The notes: generated by a model not told the origin, from the sequence alone. 64,000 nt of DNA from Sphingopyxis sp. HIX (GCF_001468285.1 NZ_LNSB01000015.1:1-64000), one strand, 5' to 3'; shown: positions 1-9,293, counted from the first letter of the stretch. Numbers and translations are program-made.

Positions 1-466
1 GAGGGGGAGGGGGTAATGCCTGCGCGATCTCGATCCGCTTGGCAGCCGGGGCGGCCGCGTCGAGCCGGGGAGACGGCGCGGCCACGGGCGCGGAAGCGGC
101 GGCGGCAACCGGGCGCGTCACCGCCGGGCTCGCCGCGGGTGCCGCGGCTACCTCGCGCCCGGCGACAGGCGCCTCGACCGGCGTTTCGGGCAATGGCTGC
201 TCGTCGGCCGCCGGTGCAATGGGTAGCGGCGCCTGCCATGCGAAGGGCAGGCCGATCGCGACAACCAGCGCCGCGGCGGCCAGCAGCCCGGCTTGCGGGC
301 GTTGCAGCTTTTGCCACCAGGATGCGGCGGCGCGCGGCCGCTCGGGTGCCGGAACGGGCGCGCCGTCGAAGCGCGCGAGCGCCCCGGCGATCGCGGCCTC
401 GCGCGGCTTCGGTGCCGGCGGCGGCGGATCGGGCAACAGCGCCCGGATATCGTCGTCGCCGGTCAT
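1..466 (-). CDS. N-terminal part of a membrane-anchored Pro/Ala-rich protein, runs off the left edge
   Basis: The reading frame starts at an ATG at 466 (MTGDDDIRALLPDPPPP) and stays open to base 1, so only about 155 residues are visible. After a Pro-rich start there is one hydrophobic segment near residues 59-77 (AGLLAAAALVVAIGLPF), followed by a long Ala/Pro/Val-rich stretch. A cytoplasmic N-terminus, one membrane helix and a flexible linker is the layout of anti-sigma-like N-terminal regions, which in sphingomonads can precede a VWA domain; that is only an inference because the C-terminal part lies outside. It follows the VWA lipoprotein gene and ECF sigma factor on the same strand and probably belongs to that operon. 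Confidence 0.6.
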   Translation of the reverse strand, partial: MTGDDDIRALLPDPPPPAPKPREAAIAGALARFDGAPVPAPERPRAAASWWQKLQRPQAGLLAAAALVVAIGLPFAWQAPLPIAPAADEQPLPETPVEAPVAGREVAAAPAASPAVTRPVAAAASAPVAAPSPRLDAAAPAAKRIEIAQALPPPP

Positions 467-594
467 CGACGCTTTCCGCCGCTGCGCCGTACGGGACTAT
501 GGGGAAGGGGCATCGGCATCGTCTTGCTTATACGCGGAATTGCCCGGCGGTCGATATGGCGGCGCTCGCGCCGGAGCGCCGCCATATCCGCGCT

Positions 595-2406
595 TTACCG
601 GTCGAGCCGCGCCATCGCGCCTGCGCTCTTCGCGGCGCGGACCAGATTGACCAGCTCCATGCGATATCCGAACTCGTCGGGACCGCGCGCGCCACCGACG
701 ATGCGCAGCACGTCGTCATAGGTCATCGGCCCGTTATATTTGCCGCCGCGCAGCAGTTCGGCAAAGGAGGCGACCCCCGCGGCGAAGCGCGCATCCTGCG
801 GCGCATCGTCGAAGCGGGCAAACTCCACACTGCGATTGATCGGCGCCGAGATCAGCTGGCTGGTGTCCGATTTCGGCAATTTGTAGCGGATCTTGACGAA
901 GCCATATTCGCCTGCGCGGCCTGCCTGTGCGACGCGCGGCGCCGGTTTGGCATAACGCAGGTCGCCGTTCGCGCGCGGTCCGCCGACGGGGACGATCTCG
1001 TAGATCGCGGTCACCGTCTGGCCCGATCCGACGTCGCCGGCGTCGACCTTGTCATTGTCGAAATCCTCGCGCTTCAGCATTCGCGTCTCATAGCCGACGA
1101 GCCGATATTCGGCGACGGTCGCGGGGTTGAACTCGACCTGGATCTTCACATCCTTGGCGATCGGGAACAAAGTCGAGGTCGCTTCGTCGACCAGCGTTTT
1201 GCGCGCCTCGCCGAGCGTGTCGATATAGGCGGCCGCACCATTGCCGTTCTGGGCGAGGGTCTGCATCAGCGCATCGTTGTAATTGCCCATGCCGAAGCCG
1301 AGCACCGACAGGAAGATGCCCTTGCCGCGCTCACGCTCGATATAGGATTTGAGCTCGTTCTGGTCGGTGATGCCGACGTTGAAATCGCCGTCGGTCGCCA
1401 GGATCACGCGGTTGACGCCGCGCGGGTCGAGGTTGCGTTCGGCGAGCGCATAGGCCTGGCGAATGCCTTCGGCGCCCGCGGTGCTGCCGCGCGCGCCGAG
1501 CTGGTCGAGCACGGCGAGGATCTTCTCCTTCTGGCTCGCCGGGGTCGGTTCGAGCGCGGTCCCCGCGCTGCCGGCGTAGGTGACGATCGACACGCGGTCG
1601 TTGTCGCCCAGCTGTTCGAGCAGCATCGCGAGCGACTGCTTGACCAGCGGCAGCTTCGCGGGATGGTTCATCGAACCCGAGGTGTCGACCAGGAAGACCA
1701 GGTTCGCGCGCGGTCGCGTTTCGCGTTCGATCGCAAAGCCCTTGATGCCGACGCGCACCAGCTTGCGCCCCTCGGTCCACGGGCTGGGGAACACCGCGAC
1801 ATTGGTGCTGAACGGGCGCTCGGCGCTTTGCGGCGCGGCATAGTCATAGGGGAAATAATTGACCAGTTCCTCGGTCCGCACCGCGGCGGCCTGGGGCAGG
1901 ACATTGCGATTCAGCGACGCGCGGACGAAGGAATAGGAGGCGGTGTCGACGTCGATCGAGAAGGTCGACACGGGTTCGTCGAGCGCGACCTTGAACGCAT
2001 TCTGCTCGGTGGTCGTGAATTTGTCGCGGCCGATGTCCTGGTAATAGGGTGACGTCGCATCGGGGTGCGGCGGAGCTACGCGCATATAGCTTCCCTGCGC
2101 GGCCATTTTCGCAGCAGCGGGAGGCGGAGGCGGAGGCGGAGGCGGAGGCGGAGGCGGAGGAGGAGGCGCCGCCGTTGCAACCGTTCCGGATGCGATGGCC
2201 GTCACCGCAATCGGGGTATTCTGGCTATTGTCCTCGCGCATCCGACCCGCGACGATGATTTCGCGCGCCTCGTCGGCGGCGCGCTCGGCCGTGACGATAT
2301 TCGGGGCCGGCGTCGAAGAGGGCGACGCGACGTCGGTCGATTGCGAGCAGGCGGTGACGAGCGAAATGGACAGCCCGGCGGTCAGCATCAGAGGAATACG
2401 GGACAT
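595..2406 (-). CDS. von Willebrand factor type A (YfbK-like) lipoprotein
   Basis: A 603-residue protein. The start is the ATG at 2406, chosen because GGGAG lies 8 bases upstream. It opens with a lipoprotein signal ending in a VTAC lipobox, so it is probably lipid-anchored in the periplasm or outer membrane. A low-complexity linker with 16 consecutive prolines follows, then a YfbK-type N-terminal domain and a VWA domain with the metal-binding motif VFLVDTSGSMNH and the downstream ATDGDFN. The C-terminal region matches the usual extension of this family (DUF3520 type). VWA domains bind protein partners through a metal ion; the partner here is unknown. The gene lies downstream of an ECF sigma factor on the same strand, a common pairing in Sphingomonadales. 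Confidence 0.88.
   Translation of the reverse strand: MSRIPLMLTAGLSISLVTACSQSTDVASPSSTPAPNIVTAERAADEAREIIVAGRMREDNSQNTPIAVTAIASGTVATAAPPPPPPPPPPPPPPPPAAAKMAAQGSYMRVAPPHPDATSPYYQDIGRDKFTTTEQNAFKVALDEPVSTFSIDVDTASYSFVRASLNRNVLPQAAAVRTEELVNYFPYDYAAPQSAERPFSTNVAVFPSPWTEGRKLVRVGIKGFAIERETRPRANLVFLVDTSGSMNHPAKLPLVKQSLAMLLEQLGDNDRVSIVTYAGSAGTALEPTPASQKEKILAVLDQLGARGSTAGAEGIRQAYALAERNLDPRGVNRVILATDGDFNVGITDQNELKSYIERERGKGIFLSVLGFGMGNYNDALMQTLAQNGNGAAAYIDTLGEARKTLVDEATSTLFPIAKDVKIQVEFNPATVAEYRLVGYETRMLKREDFDNDKVDAGDVGSGQTVTAIYEIVPVGGPRANGDLRYAKPAPRVAQAGRAGEYGFVKIRYKLPKSDTSQLISAPINRSVEFARFDDAPQDARFAAGVASFAELLRGGKYNGPMTYDDVLRIVGGARGPDEFGYRMELVNLVRAAKSAGAMARLDR
2119..2166 (-). repeat. GGAGGC hexanucleotide tract encoding 16 prolines
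   Basis: The plus strand reads as near-perfect tandem GGAGGC units, ending in three AGG units. On the coding (minus) strand this gives 16 consecutive Pro codons in the linker between lipobox and YfbK/VWA domains. The unit is 6 bases long, so slippage would change linker length without a frameshift. Confidence 0.85.
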
Positions 2407-2515
2407 GATATGTCTCCCTGGCAACAGCGGTGCAAAATCGCCCGCATGTTCCTGAGATGCGCGGGCGCGGGAAATCCTTGGCGGCCGCGCGAAAAAAAAT
2501 GCAGATGTGCGGAGG

Positions 2516-3052
2516 TCAGTCCGCCGCGCCGCCCTTGGGCGCGATCCGGCGCCGGATCTCGTGCATCCGCCACGAGACCGTCGCCTCGGCGATGCCCAGG
2601 ATTTCGGCGGCTTCGCCGTGCGTCAGCTGCTGTCCCGCGACGAGAATCGCTGTGTCGCGCAGTTCCGGCTTCAGCCGCGAAATCGCGCTTTCGATCCAGA
2701 TCGCGTCATAGAGATCGCGCCCGTCGGGCGCCTGCGCCAGACCCGCCATGACGCCGAGCTTGCCGGCGAAGCGCGCAAAGGCCGAGCGCCGCCGCCGGAA
2801 ATCGCGGCAGGCGTTGAAGACGATACTGCACAGCCAGGTGGTGAATTTCGCGTCGCCGCGAAAGTCGCCGAGCCTTTCGGCGAGGATGCAGCAGACGTCC
2901 TGCGCGATATCGTCGGCGTCGGCGCGCGATCCGGTCAGCTGCCAGGCGAGGCCGTGGATGCGATCATAGTGGCGCCCGAGCAGTGCGGCGAAAGCCTCGC
3001 GATCGCCGGCGATCGCCGCCTTTACGATGTCGGGATCGTCGCCGCCCGCCAT
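2516..3052 (-). CDS. RNA polymerase ECF-type sigma factor
   Basis: 178 residues, the usual ECF size. Region 2 is at about residues 15-85 ([20 protein letters not shown], then [18 protein letters not shown], then [20 protein letters not shown]). Region 4 is at about 120-170, with a helix-turn-helix ([20 protein letters not shown]). It would direct RNA polymerase to a small stress regulon. No separate anti-sigma gene is adjacent; the membrane protein beginning at 466 could fill that role, but this is inference. It is followed on the same strand by the VWA lipoprotein gene after about 110 bases. Confidence 0.92.
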   Translation of the reverse strand: MAGGDDPDIVKAAIAGDREAFAALLGRHYDRIHGLAWQLTGSRADADDIAQDVCCILAERLGDFRGDAKFTTWLCSIVFNACRDFRRRRSAFARFAGKLGVMAGLAQAPDGRDLYDAIWIESAISRLKPELRDTAILVAGQQLTHGEAAEILGIAEATVSWRMHEIRRRIAPKGGAAD

Positions 3053-3262
3053 GCGTCAGCGCCGCATGCGCTGCGGGCGATGGGGCCTGTCCGCGGCCGG
3101 GACATATATCTCCGGCCAAATATGTCCCCCGCATCGCGCCATTCCGGTCCTTGTGCCTCAACCCCCGCACGAAGGCTATCGCATAGTGGGACCGAGACAC
3201 GCAGCGCCCCGCTGCCGCAGCCAGAAAGCTACACGGAATTGCCTGCCAAGTCTTTGAGGAAA

Positions 3263-3309
3263 TGGTGGACGCACTAGGGCTCGAACCTAGGACCCGCTGA
3301 TTAAGAGTC
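3263..3309 (-). other. 3' half of tRNA-Lys(CTT): integration attachment site
   Basis: Read on the minus strand, 3309 to 3263 gives the anticodon loop CTCTTAA with its 3' stem, the variable loop, the T arm (CCTAGGTTCGAGCCCTAGT), the acceptor 3' strand and an encoded CCA. The 5' half (acceptor 5' strand, D arm, most of the anticodon 5' stem) is missing, and identity stops exactly at the anticodon stem. A truncated tRNA 3' end beside a tyrosine integrase gene is the standard signature of att duplication by a genomic island. The intact, reconstituted tRNA-Lys should lie at the other end of the element; I saw no second copy in the window. Confidence 0.85.
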
Positions 3310-3516
3310 GTTTTCAGCACATTCCGTGTGCTTCCGTCGTCTTCCGACCCTGTCCATCTTTTTTCATTTATATCACTGAACTTAATGATTAATATCAGAA
3401 GGCCTCTTCCATATTCTTCCGTCCTGATGTACGTTCGAGCACCGTCTGTCAAGGTCATTTTGACACCCATACGGCACCCATAGAAGATCCATTTTGTCGT
3501 CTTTCGAGTTCGATCC

Positions 3517-4809
3517 ATGGCTACATCACTGACAAAGAACGGTATTGAGGCGGCAATCGGCAAAGTACGTGCGAATCCCAAGCGTCGGGTCGAGCTTCGG
3601 GACGACAAGGAAGCGGGCCTTTTGTTGCGCGCAGGCGAACGCTCTTCGACCTGGTCACTCGTGGCTCGTCTGCAGAACGGCCAGCGTAGCCGGATCAAGC
3701 TTGGAACCTGGCCAGGAATGGGTATCGCCGAAGCTCGTGCTGCAGCCCGCGTCGCGCGGACGCAGATTGACCAAGGCAGCAATCCCAACGAACGGAAGCG
3801 GGTCGCGCGCAGAACCGCCGCTATCGCTGCTCTCAACCGCAAGACGCTGCACGAAGTGATTGAGGACTATCACGCGGCGGTGCTTTCGCAGCATCGCCGT
3901 GGAGCACAGACCAAGCGCGCGCTCGATGGCAAGCGGGGGCTTCTGCGGACGTTGCTGAACCGCGAACCATGTTCGATCATGCAAGCCGAGATTTCCGATC
4001 TCGTGAAGAAGCATGCCAAGACGGCTCCTATCGCCGCCAATAGGAACCTGGCGTATGCCTCCGCCTTCTTCAACTGGTGCGTCGACGAAGGAGTGATGAG
4101 CGAGAATCCCGCTGCAAAGGTGCGCAAGCCGTCAAAGGAAAATGAACGAGAGCGATTCCACACAATTGATGAACTTGCGGAGATATGGGCCGCCGCGGGC
4201 ACGCTAGGCTATCCATTCGATCAGCTTTTTCGGTTGCTGATCGTGCTGCCTAACCGGCGCGAAGAGGTAACGGCGATGCCTATTGAGCATCTCGATCTCG
4301 CCACCGACCAAGCACCTGGTGAAGCTGTGTGGTTGTTGCCTAGCGCTCGCACCAAGATGAACAACGCACTGCGCGTACCGCTATCCGCATTGGCGCGGTC
4401 TATCATCATCGAAGCGATCAAACATCCGGATCGACCGAAGGAATCCAAGTTCGTTTTCACCACGACGGGCGACACGCCTGTGTCCGGCTTCACCAAGGGG
4501 CGGCGCAGATTGGACAAGGCAATTCAAGATACTCGCATAGATCGGATGAAGGACGAAAACGCGCCTGAGATGCCGCATTGGATGGTCCACGATCTCCGGA
4601 CCACCTTCAACACTCACGCCTGTGAAATTTTGGGAGTTCCGCCTCACGTCGCGGACCGCATTCTCAACCACGTCGCGACCGCGACGCGATCCAAGATCAT
4701 GCGCGTCTACAACAAGTCAGAACTCTTCGAGCCGCGAAAGGAGGCCCTTGGCGCTTGGGCGTCGCTCCTGGAGCAGCGCGTGATCCCTCATCGATACCGC
4801 TCTGTCTAA
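3517..4809 (+). CDS. int: P4-type tyrosine recombinase (ICE/island integrase)
   Basis: 430 residues. The N-terminal part (about 1-95) is an arm-type DNA-binding domain of the DUF4102 class (ELRDDKEAGLLLRAG, KLGTWPGMGIAEARAAA). A core-binding domain follows (about 105-205) and then the catalytic domain. Visible catalytic elements are Arg in LPNRREEVTAM, His-x-x-Arg in HDLRTTFNTHA, the His in RILNHV and the nucleophilic Tyr in MRVYNKSE. It would catalyse site-specific integration and excision. It begins about 200 bases from the truncated tRNA-Lys 3' end and reads away from it, so that tRNA is the likely target. It appears intact. Confidence 0.93.
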   Translation: MATSLTKNGIEAAIGKVRANPKRRVELRDDKEAGLLLRAGERSSTWSLVARLQNGQRSRIKLGTWPGMGIAEARAAARVARTQIDQGSNPNERKRVARRTAAIAALNRKTLHEVIEDYHAAVLSQHRRGAQTKRALDGKRGLLRTLLNREPCSIMQAEISDLVKKHAKTAPIAANRNLAYASAFFNWCVDEGVMSENPAAKVRKPSKENERERFHTIDELAEIWAAAGTLGYPFDQLFRLLIVLPNRREEVTAMPIEHLDLATDQAPGEAVWLLPSARTKMNNALRVPLSALARSIIIEAIKHPDRPKESKFVFTTTGDTPVSGFTKGRRRLDKAIQDTRIDRMKDENAPEMPHWMVHDLRTTFNTHACEILGVPPHVADRILNHVATATRSKIMRVYNKSELFEPRKEALGAWASLLEQRVIPHRYRSV

Positions 4810-4996
4810 GCACGACCCGACAGGTGCGGCGGCCCGTACAGCTTGGGCTGCGAGCTCACAGTAGCCCGGCGGTTGCTCGGCATATATGCCCGATTTTGCC
4901 AGCCTATGCGATGACGCGGCGCAATGATCCCAATCGTGGCCGATGCAGCAGACGGTGCGCGCAGCCGCCACCATTGTCTGGTGTGCAGACGTGCCC

Positions 4997-5878
4997 CTAG
5001 GTCGAAGTCCGTGTGGTAGCCCCCTGTAATTGTCGCGCTATTTCGGCCACGATCGTATCGGGTTCGGTGAGGGGAATGAAATGTCCCGAACGCGCGGCGA
5101 TGACGTGACGGCCACGGGGAGACAGGGACGCGCGCCGAGCATGGGAAGCGTTGAACGCCGCGCGCAAGTTGGCCGACATGCCGGGGTCCGCCTTCGCTCC
5201 CGAGATCACGGTCACTGGAAAGGCGGCGTTCGGTCCCCGACCATCCCGCCAGCCGTTCATCGCCGCGATCATGCCCTTCAATTCCGCGCCCCGCGTGCGC
5301 ATCGCGGCGTTGGTAAAGGCTTCGGCCCGGAACTCTTTTTGCAGGCGTGCAGGCAGCGGGGCGAGCTGATCTCGAAAGAGACGTTCGAGCAGGCCGACCC
5401 GGGCGAGCATGCAGCTTGCATGATGGACCACCTTCTCCGTGAAGCGGAAAGAGCGGAAAAAGACGGGGCCGCATCCCTCGTCGGACGGATCGACCAAGAC
5501 CATCCCGGCCACACGGTCGGGCCACCGCGCAGCTGCTTCGCGCACTAAAAGCGCGCCGCCGCTGTGCGCGACCAGCAGGAGAGGCGCGGCATCAAGACTT
5601 TCCAGCAAATCCTCCAGGTCGTCGGCCATGCGCGCCACCGATCGCGGCTGGCTGTCGGGTTCGCTGCGGCCGAGACCGGCGCGATCGTAAACCACTGTCC
5701 GCGCCCTCCGCGACACCTCGGGCGCGACCAGTCCCCAATAGGATCCCGGCGCTGCGAGACCGGCTTCGAACACTATCGTCGGAACGCCGGGGGCGCTCTC
5801 GCCTCTGACCATGGCGTGGAGGCTGCGGCCGTCGCGCGTTTGGATGGCCCGGCTGGTGCCGAGCGGGTGATCGCTCAT
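4997..5878 (-). CDS. alpha/beta hydrolase
   Basis: 293 residues from the ATG at 5878 (MSDHPLGTSRAIQTRDGRSL); an in-frame start 42 bases further upstream is possible. It has an alpha/beta-hydrolase fold: an oxyanion-hole region near VFEAGLAAPGSYWG, the strand VVYDRAGLGRSEP, the nucleophile elbow AHSGGAL, an acid in the VTVISGAKADPG region and the catalytic His near ARSGHFIPL. The substrate cannot be told. It is the last gene of the minus-strand run with the TonB receptor and PepSY protein; ferric-siderophore esterases are alpha/beta hydrolases, so cleavage of an imported siderophore is possible, but it is not of the Fes/IroE class on sight. Confidence 0.8.
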   Translation of the reverse strand: MSDHPLGTSRAIQTRDGRSLHAMVRGESAPGVPTIVFEAGLAAPGSYWGLVAPEVSRRARTVVYDRAGLGRSEPDSQPRSVARMADDLEDLLESLDAAPLLLVAHSGGALLVREAAARWPDRVAGMVLVDPSDEGCGPVFFRSFRFTEKVVHHASCMLARVGLLERLFRDQLAPLPARLQKEFRAEAFTNAAMRTRGAELKGMIAAMNGWRDGRGPNAAFPVTVISGAKADPGMSANLRAAFNASHARRASLSPRGRHVIAARSGHFIPLTEPDTIVAEIARQLQGATTRTST

Positions 5879-5900
5879 GCTGCGGAGGTCGTGCCGTGCG

Positions 5901-6095
5901 TCATGACCCGCGCCATCCACGCCAGCACGCCGCGATCACGACGAGCGTCAGCCCTAGCGTTGCCCAAGAGACGATGTCGTACCAGCCGTCGCCGATTAGC
6001 GCCGCGACCAGCCCGACCGCGTTGGCGAGCGCCATCAGCAGCGGCCAGCGGAAGATGCGCCAGCCGGACTGGCCGCCTTTCGCACGCACCGTCAT
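5901..6095 (-). CDS. small two-helix membrane protein
   Basis: 64 residues starting MTVRAKGGQSGW. Two hydrophobic segments (about 18-37 and 42-58) with a short polar loop between them suggest an inner-membrane protein. Its ATG overlaps the stop of the PepSY gene (ATGA), so the two are translationally coupled. Function is unknown; the coupling suggests it assists the PepSY protein in reducing imported metal chelates. Confidence 0.72.
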   Translation of the reverse strand: MTVRAKGGQSGWRIFRWPLLMALANAVGLVAALIGDGWYDIVSWATLGLTLVVIAACWRGWRGS

Positions 6096-7237
6096 GCGGC
6101 GGGCTCCGTCTCGCCGCCGCTCTGCAATTCCGCGACGCGCTTCTCGATCGGCACCTTCCGCCGTCCGAGCCAGAGGCGAAGTCCGGTCCACAGCACAACG
6201 ATCGCCGCGATGTCGAGTAGCCCCCAGATGATCTTGAGCGGCAGGCCGCCATAGTCGCCGAAATGCAGCGGCGCCGACACGAACAGCGTCTTTACATACC
6301 AAGGCATCGAGCGGACATCGGTGAGCTTGCCGGTTTCGGCATCGACCATCGCGGGGTTGATCAGCCGCTCGGTCAGCGGCGTATTGCCGGCGAGCGCGAC
6401 CATATAATGATGTTTGGTGCTGAACTGGCTTCCGGGCCAGGAGACGAGGCTGACCTTGGCGTTTGGAACCGCGGCACGGACCGTCGCGACCGCCGCGTCT
6501 ACCGACGTCAGCTTGGCGGCCGGCTTCGCATCCTTGTACGGCGCCGCCATCTCGGCAAGCTCGTCCATCTGCCAGATCATCGTGATCGGAAGCGTCATTG
6601 TGATGATGAAGCCCGTAAGACCGACGACACTGACCCAGCCGAGCGTCACAATGCCGACCATGTTATGCGTGTCGAGCCATCGCAGCCGCCGACTGCGGTC
6701 CTTGCGCACCGTCCCGAAAGCGAGCTTGCGCATGAAGGGCGCGTAGACGATCACCCCCGACACCACGGCGACGAGGAAGACGAGGCCGATCAGTCCGAGA
6801 AAAAGCTGCCCTGGAATGCCGAGCAGCAGATGGGCGTGGAGATCGAGCAGGAACGCCATCACCCCTTCGTTGAACGGCGGTGCGTCGACGCGCTTGCCGC
6901 TGCGCGCGTCGTAGAGATAAAGTTTGCCCTCATCCTCGCCCGCGAGCGGTGTCGGGCCCACTGCGGCGAAGATGACCGGCTTGTCTGCGTCATAGGCGAC
7001 GAAGATATTATGCCAGCCGGGATGATCCTTCAGCGCATCGGCCGCGACGGCGTCGAGGCTGGCGTTGCCTTCGGCTTTCGCCGCGATCACCGGCGCGCGC
7101 GTCAGTTCGTCGATCTCTTCGTGAAAGATCAGCGGCAGTCCGGTGATGCAGAACATCAGCAGGAACGCCGTGCAGACGAGGCTGGTCCACTTATGGACCA
7201 GATACCACCGCCTTATGCCCGTTTGCGAAAGCGCCAT
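6092..7237 (-). CDS. PepSY-associated TM helix protein (putative ferric-siderophore reductase)
   Basis: 381 residues from the ATG at 7237 (MALSQTGIRRWYLVHKW). The N-terminal membrane helix (WTSLVCTAFLLMFCITGLPL), further helices near QLFLGLIGLVFLVAVVSGVI and MVGIVTLGWVSVVGLTGFII, and a C-terminal helix plus the motif LDIAAIVVLWTGLRLWLGRR are typical of the PepSY_TM family. The periplasmic loop carries the PepSY regions. Family members next to TonB receptors are thought to reduce siderophore-bound iron. It lies 10 bases downstream of the TonB receptor gene and overlaps the next small membrane gene, so it is one operon. Confidence 0.88.
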   Translation of the reverse strand: MALSQTGIRRWYLVHKWTSLVCTAFLLMFCITGLPLIFHEEIDELTRAPVIAAKAEGNASLDAVAADALKDHPGWHNIFVAYDADKPVIFAAVGPTPLAGEDEGKLYLYDARSGKRVDAPPFNEGVMAFLLDLHAHLLLGIPGQLFLGLIGLVFLVAVVSGVIVYAPFMRKLAFGTVRKDRSRRLRWLDTHNMVGIVTLGWVSVVGLTGFIITMTLPITMIWQMDELAEMAAPYKDAKPAAKLTSVDAAVATVRAAVPNAKVSLVSWPGSQFSTKHHYMVALAGNTPLTERLINPAMVDAETGKLTDVRSMPWYVKTLFVSAPLHFGDYGGLPLKIIWGLLDIAAIVVLWTGLRLWLGRRKVPIEKRVAELQSGGETEPAA

Positions 7238-7247
7238 CGCCCGTCCT

Positions 7248-9293
7248 TCAGAACCGGAGTTCGATGCCCGCGCTGATCTTCCGCGGTTCGAGGAGGACCG
7301 CATTGTCGAGCGCGGGCACGTCCATGCCCGTGAACGGGTTCGCGCCAAGGCCCTTCGAGACGACCTTGTTGCTGTTGAGCAGGTTGCGCGCAGTCAGGAA
7401 CAGCTTCGCCGGCCCGATGCTGTAGGCGGCGCGCGCATTGACGACCGCCCATGAGCCGACCTTCGCGCGCTCGACGTTGAGCACTTCGGAAAAATAGGAT
7501 CCGCTGTAACGGACGTCGGCTCCGAGCTCGAACCGGTCGTCGGGAGAAAAGCTGAAACCAGCGGCAAAGTTGAACGCGGGTGACCGCGGCAATTCCTTCC
7601 CGACTGCCCGCGGATCGCTGCTGTAGCGATTGATCTTCGTATCGAGCAGGCCGATGTTCGCGAAAATTTCATTCTTCTCCGACGGTCGCCAGCTCAGGCC
7701 CACCTCGGCGCCTTGCGTGGTTGCGCGTTCGGCGTTGCGGATCTCGATCGACAGCGAGGTCAGATAGAGGGGGAGCTGCATGTCCTTGTAACGACTGTAG
7801 AAGATATTGCCGGTGAGCGACAGGTCGTTGCCCAATCCCGCGCGCCCGAAGCCTTCGAAATTCCAGACATGCTCGGGCCGATAGGTATAGCCCTGGAAGG
7901 GCGGCGAGAGGGTGATGCTGGCGCCGCCGGCGTTATAGCCTCGGCTCGCGGTGACGCCGACCGTCACTTCGGGTGCGAGGTCGAGTGACAGCGTCGCCTT
8001 GGGCAGGAACTCCTTGTAGGTTTCCTGAAAGTCCGTGACGAGGAACCCCGTCGCCCCGACGCGATAGCGCTTTTCTTCTTCATAGCGGGCGCCGAGGATG
8101 ATCGAGAGCCGGTCGGCGGGCTTCACCGTTATTTCGCCGAACACCGCGGTCGTGTCAGTCTTGTCGCGATAGGCCCCGCCGCCGAGCAGGTCGTTCGTCT
8201 CGTCCTGGCGCGCGCGGAAGATATAGGCGGCGACGAACCCCGAGAAGCGCCCGTCCGGGGTGCCGTAGCGGAGCAGCGGCTGGGCCATATACTCTTCGCC
8301 GTCGATCTGCGCATTGCCGGTCCCGGCGGGCGCATAGCGGTTGACCCGGAAATCAGTGGCGGAAAGCAGCAATTGCAGGCTCAGCCCGTCAGTAAGGTCG
8401 AACGTCGTGTCGGAGATCGCGGTCGAGTTGCGCGAACGGAACACCGGCTGCTGCAAACCCGCATCGATCGAGATCGCGCGCTCGAACGGCAGCTTGACCC
8501 AGTTCGACTGCGGTTCCTTCCCGTCCTGGTAGGAAAGGGTGAGAAGCGAGCGGATGCCCTCCGCCGGCGTTAGCAGCAGCTTGCCGCGGAACGTCTTGGT
8601 GTCGTAGCGGCCGGGGTTTTCGGTGCCCGGATAGCCTTGAAAATCGACGAAGCTCTGGCTGCGCTGCCAGTCGGCACTGGCGCGGAACGCGAGCACGTCG
8701 GACACGATCGGGCCGCCAATGGCGGCCGAAGTCTGGACCTCGTCCCGGTTGCCGATGACCCCACGCGCTGCGCCGTGCCAGTCGAAGGTCGGATCGGCGG
8801 TCTTGATCGCGACGACGCCGGCGATCGCGTTGCGCCCGAGCAAAGTGTTCTGCGGCCCGCGATAGACCTCGACCTGCTCGATATCCCAGAGGCTCGTATC
8901 GCCGAAAGTTGCTTCGTTGAAACTCAGCGTGCGTCCGTCGACCAGATAGCTGAAGCGTGGCCGGCCTCCGGCGAAGAAGGCGGTCGGTCCGCCGCCAGGA
9001 CCCGTTCCGTCGACGCCGCGCACGGCGGGCATGTCGTTGCCGGGCTCGGTCGCGATGATGTTGGGGATGCGGTCGAGCAATTCGTTGACCGACCAGACCC
9101 CTGATTTTCGTTCGATATCCTCCCGCGTCGATACCGAAACACTTGCTGCGGTTTCGCGCAGGGTCCGATTGGCGCGCTCGCCGGTGACGATGATGTCATC
9201 CGGCGCCGTCGGCGCATCCTCGGCTCGCACTGCTCCAGCCTGGCCGAGCGCACAGGAGGCCGCGCCGATCACAAACAACACATTTTTCCGCAT
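7248..9293 (-). CDS. TonB-dependent siderophore receptor
   Basis: 681 residues. It has a signal peptide (MRKNVLFVIGAASCALGQAG, cleavage near AVRA), a TonB-box-like segment (DDIIVTGERANR), the plug domain (about 50-160, with the typical VEVYRGPQNTLLGRNAIAGVV) and a 22-strand barrel ending in the aromatic C-terminal strand (KISAGIELRF). It imports a ligand across the outer membrane using TonB energy. The PepSY gene downstream and a divergent PchR-like AraC regulator point to an iron-siderophore ligand. Length is usual for the family and no damage is seen. Confidence 0.93.
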   Translation of the reverse strand: MRKNVLFVIGAASCALGQAGAVRAEDAPTAPDDIIVTGERANRTLRETAASVSVSTREDIERKSGVWSVNELLDRIPNIIATEPGNDMPAVRGVDGTGPGGGPTAFFAGGRPRFSYLVDGRTLSFNEATFGDTSLWDIEQVEVYRGPQNTLLGRNAIAGVVAIKTADPTFDWHGAARGVIGNRDEVQTSAAIGGPIVSDVLAFRASADWQRSQSFVDFQGYPGTENPGRYDTKTFRGKLLLTPAEGIRSLLTLSYQDGKEPQSNWVKLPFERAISIDAGLQQPVFRSRNSTAISDTTFDLTDGLSLQLLLSATDFRVNRYAPAGTGNAQIDGEEYMAQPLLRYGTPDGRFSGFVAAYIFRARQDETNDLLGGGAYRDKTDTTAVFGEITVKPADRLSIILGARYEEEKRYRVGATGFLVTDFQETYKEFLPKATLSLDLAPEVTVGVTASRGYNAGGASITLSPPFQGYTYRPEHVWNFEGFGRAGLGNDLSLTGNIFYSRYKDMQLPLYLTSLSIEIRNAERATTQGAEVGLSWRPSEKNEIFANIGLLDTKINRYSSDPRAVGKELPRSPAFNFAAGFSFSPDDRFELGADVRYSGSYFSEVLNVERAKVGSWAVVNARAAYSIGPAKLFLTARNLLNSNKVVSKGLGANPFTGMDVPALDNAVLLEPRKISAGIELRF

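Noticed and set aside
16-2052. A 678-codon open frame on the plus strand
   Set aside because: It is the antisense of the VWA lipoprotein gene and its left neighbour; the Arg-rich translation has no domain and is an effect of high GC.
3263-3340. A complete tRNA-Lys gene
   Set aside because: Only the 3' half is present; bases beyond 3309 do not form the D arm or acceptor 5' strand.
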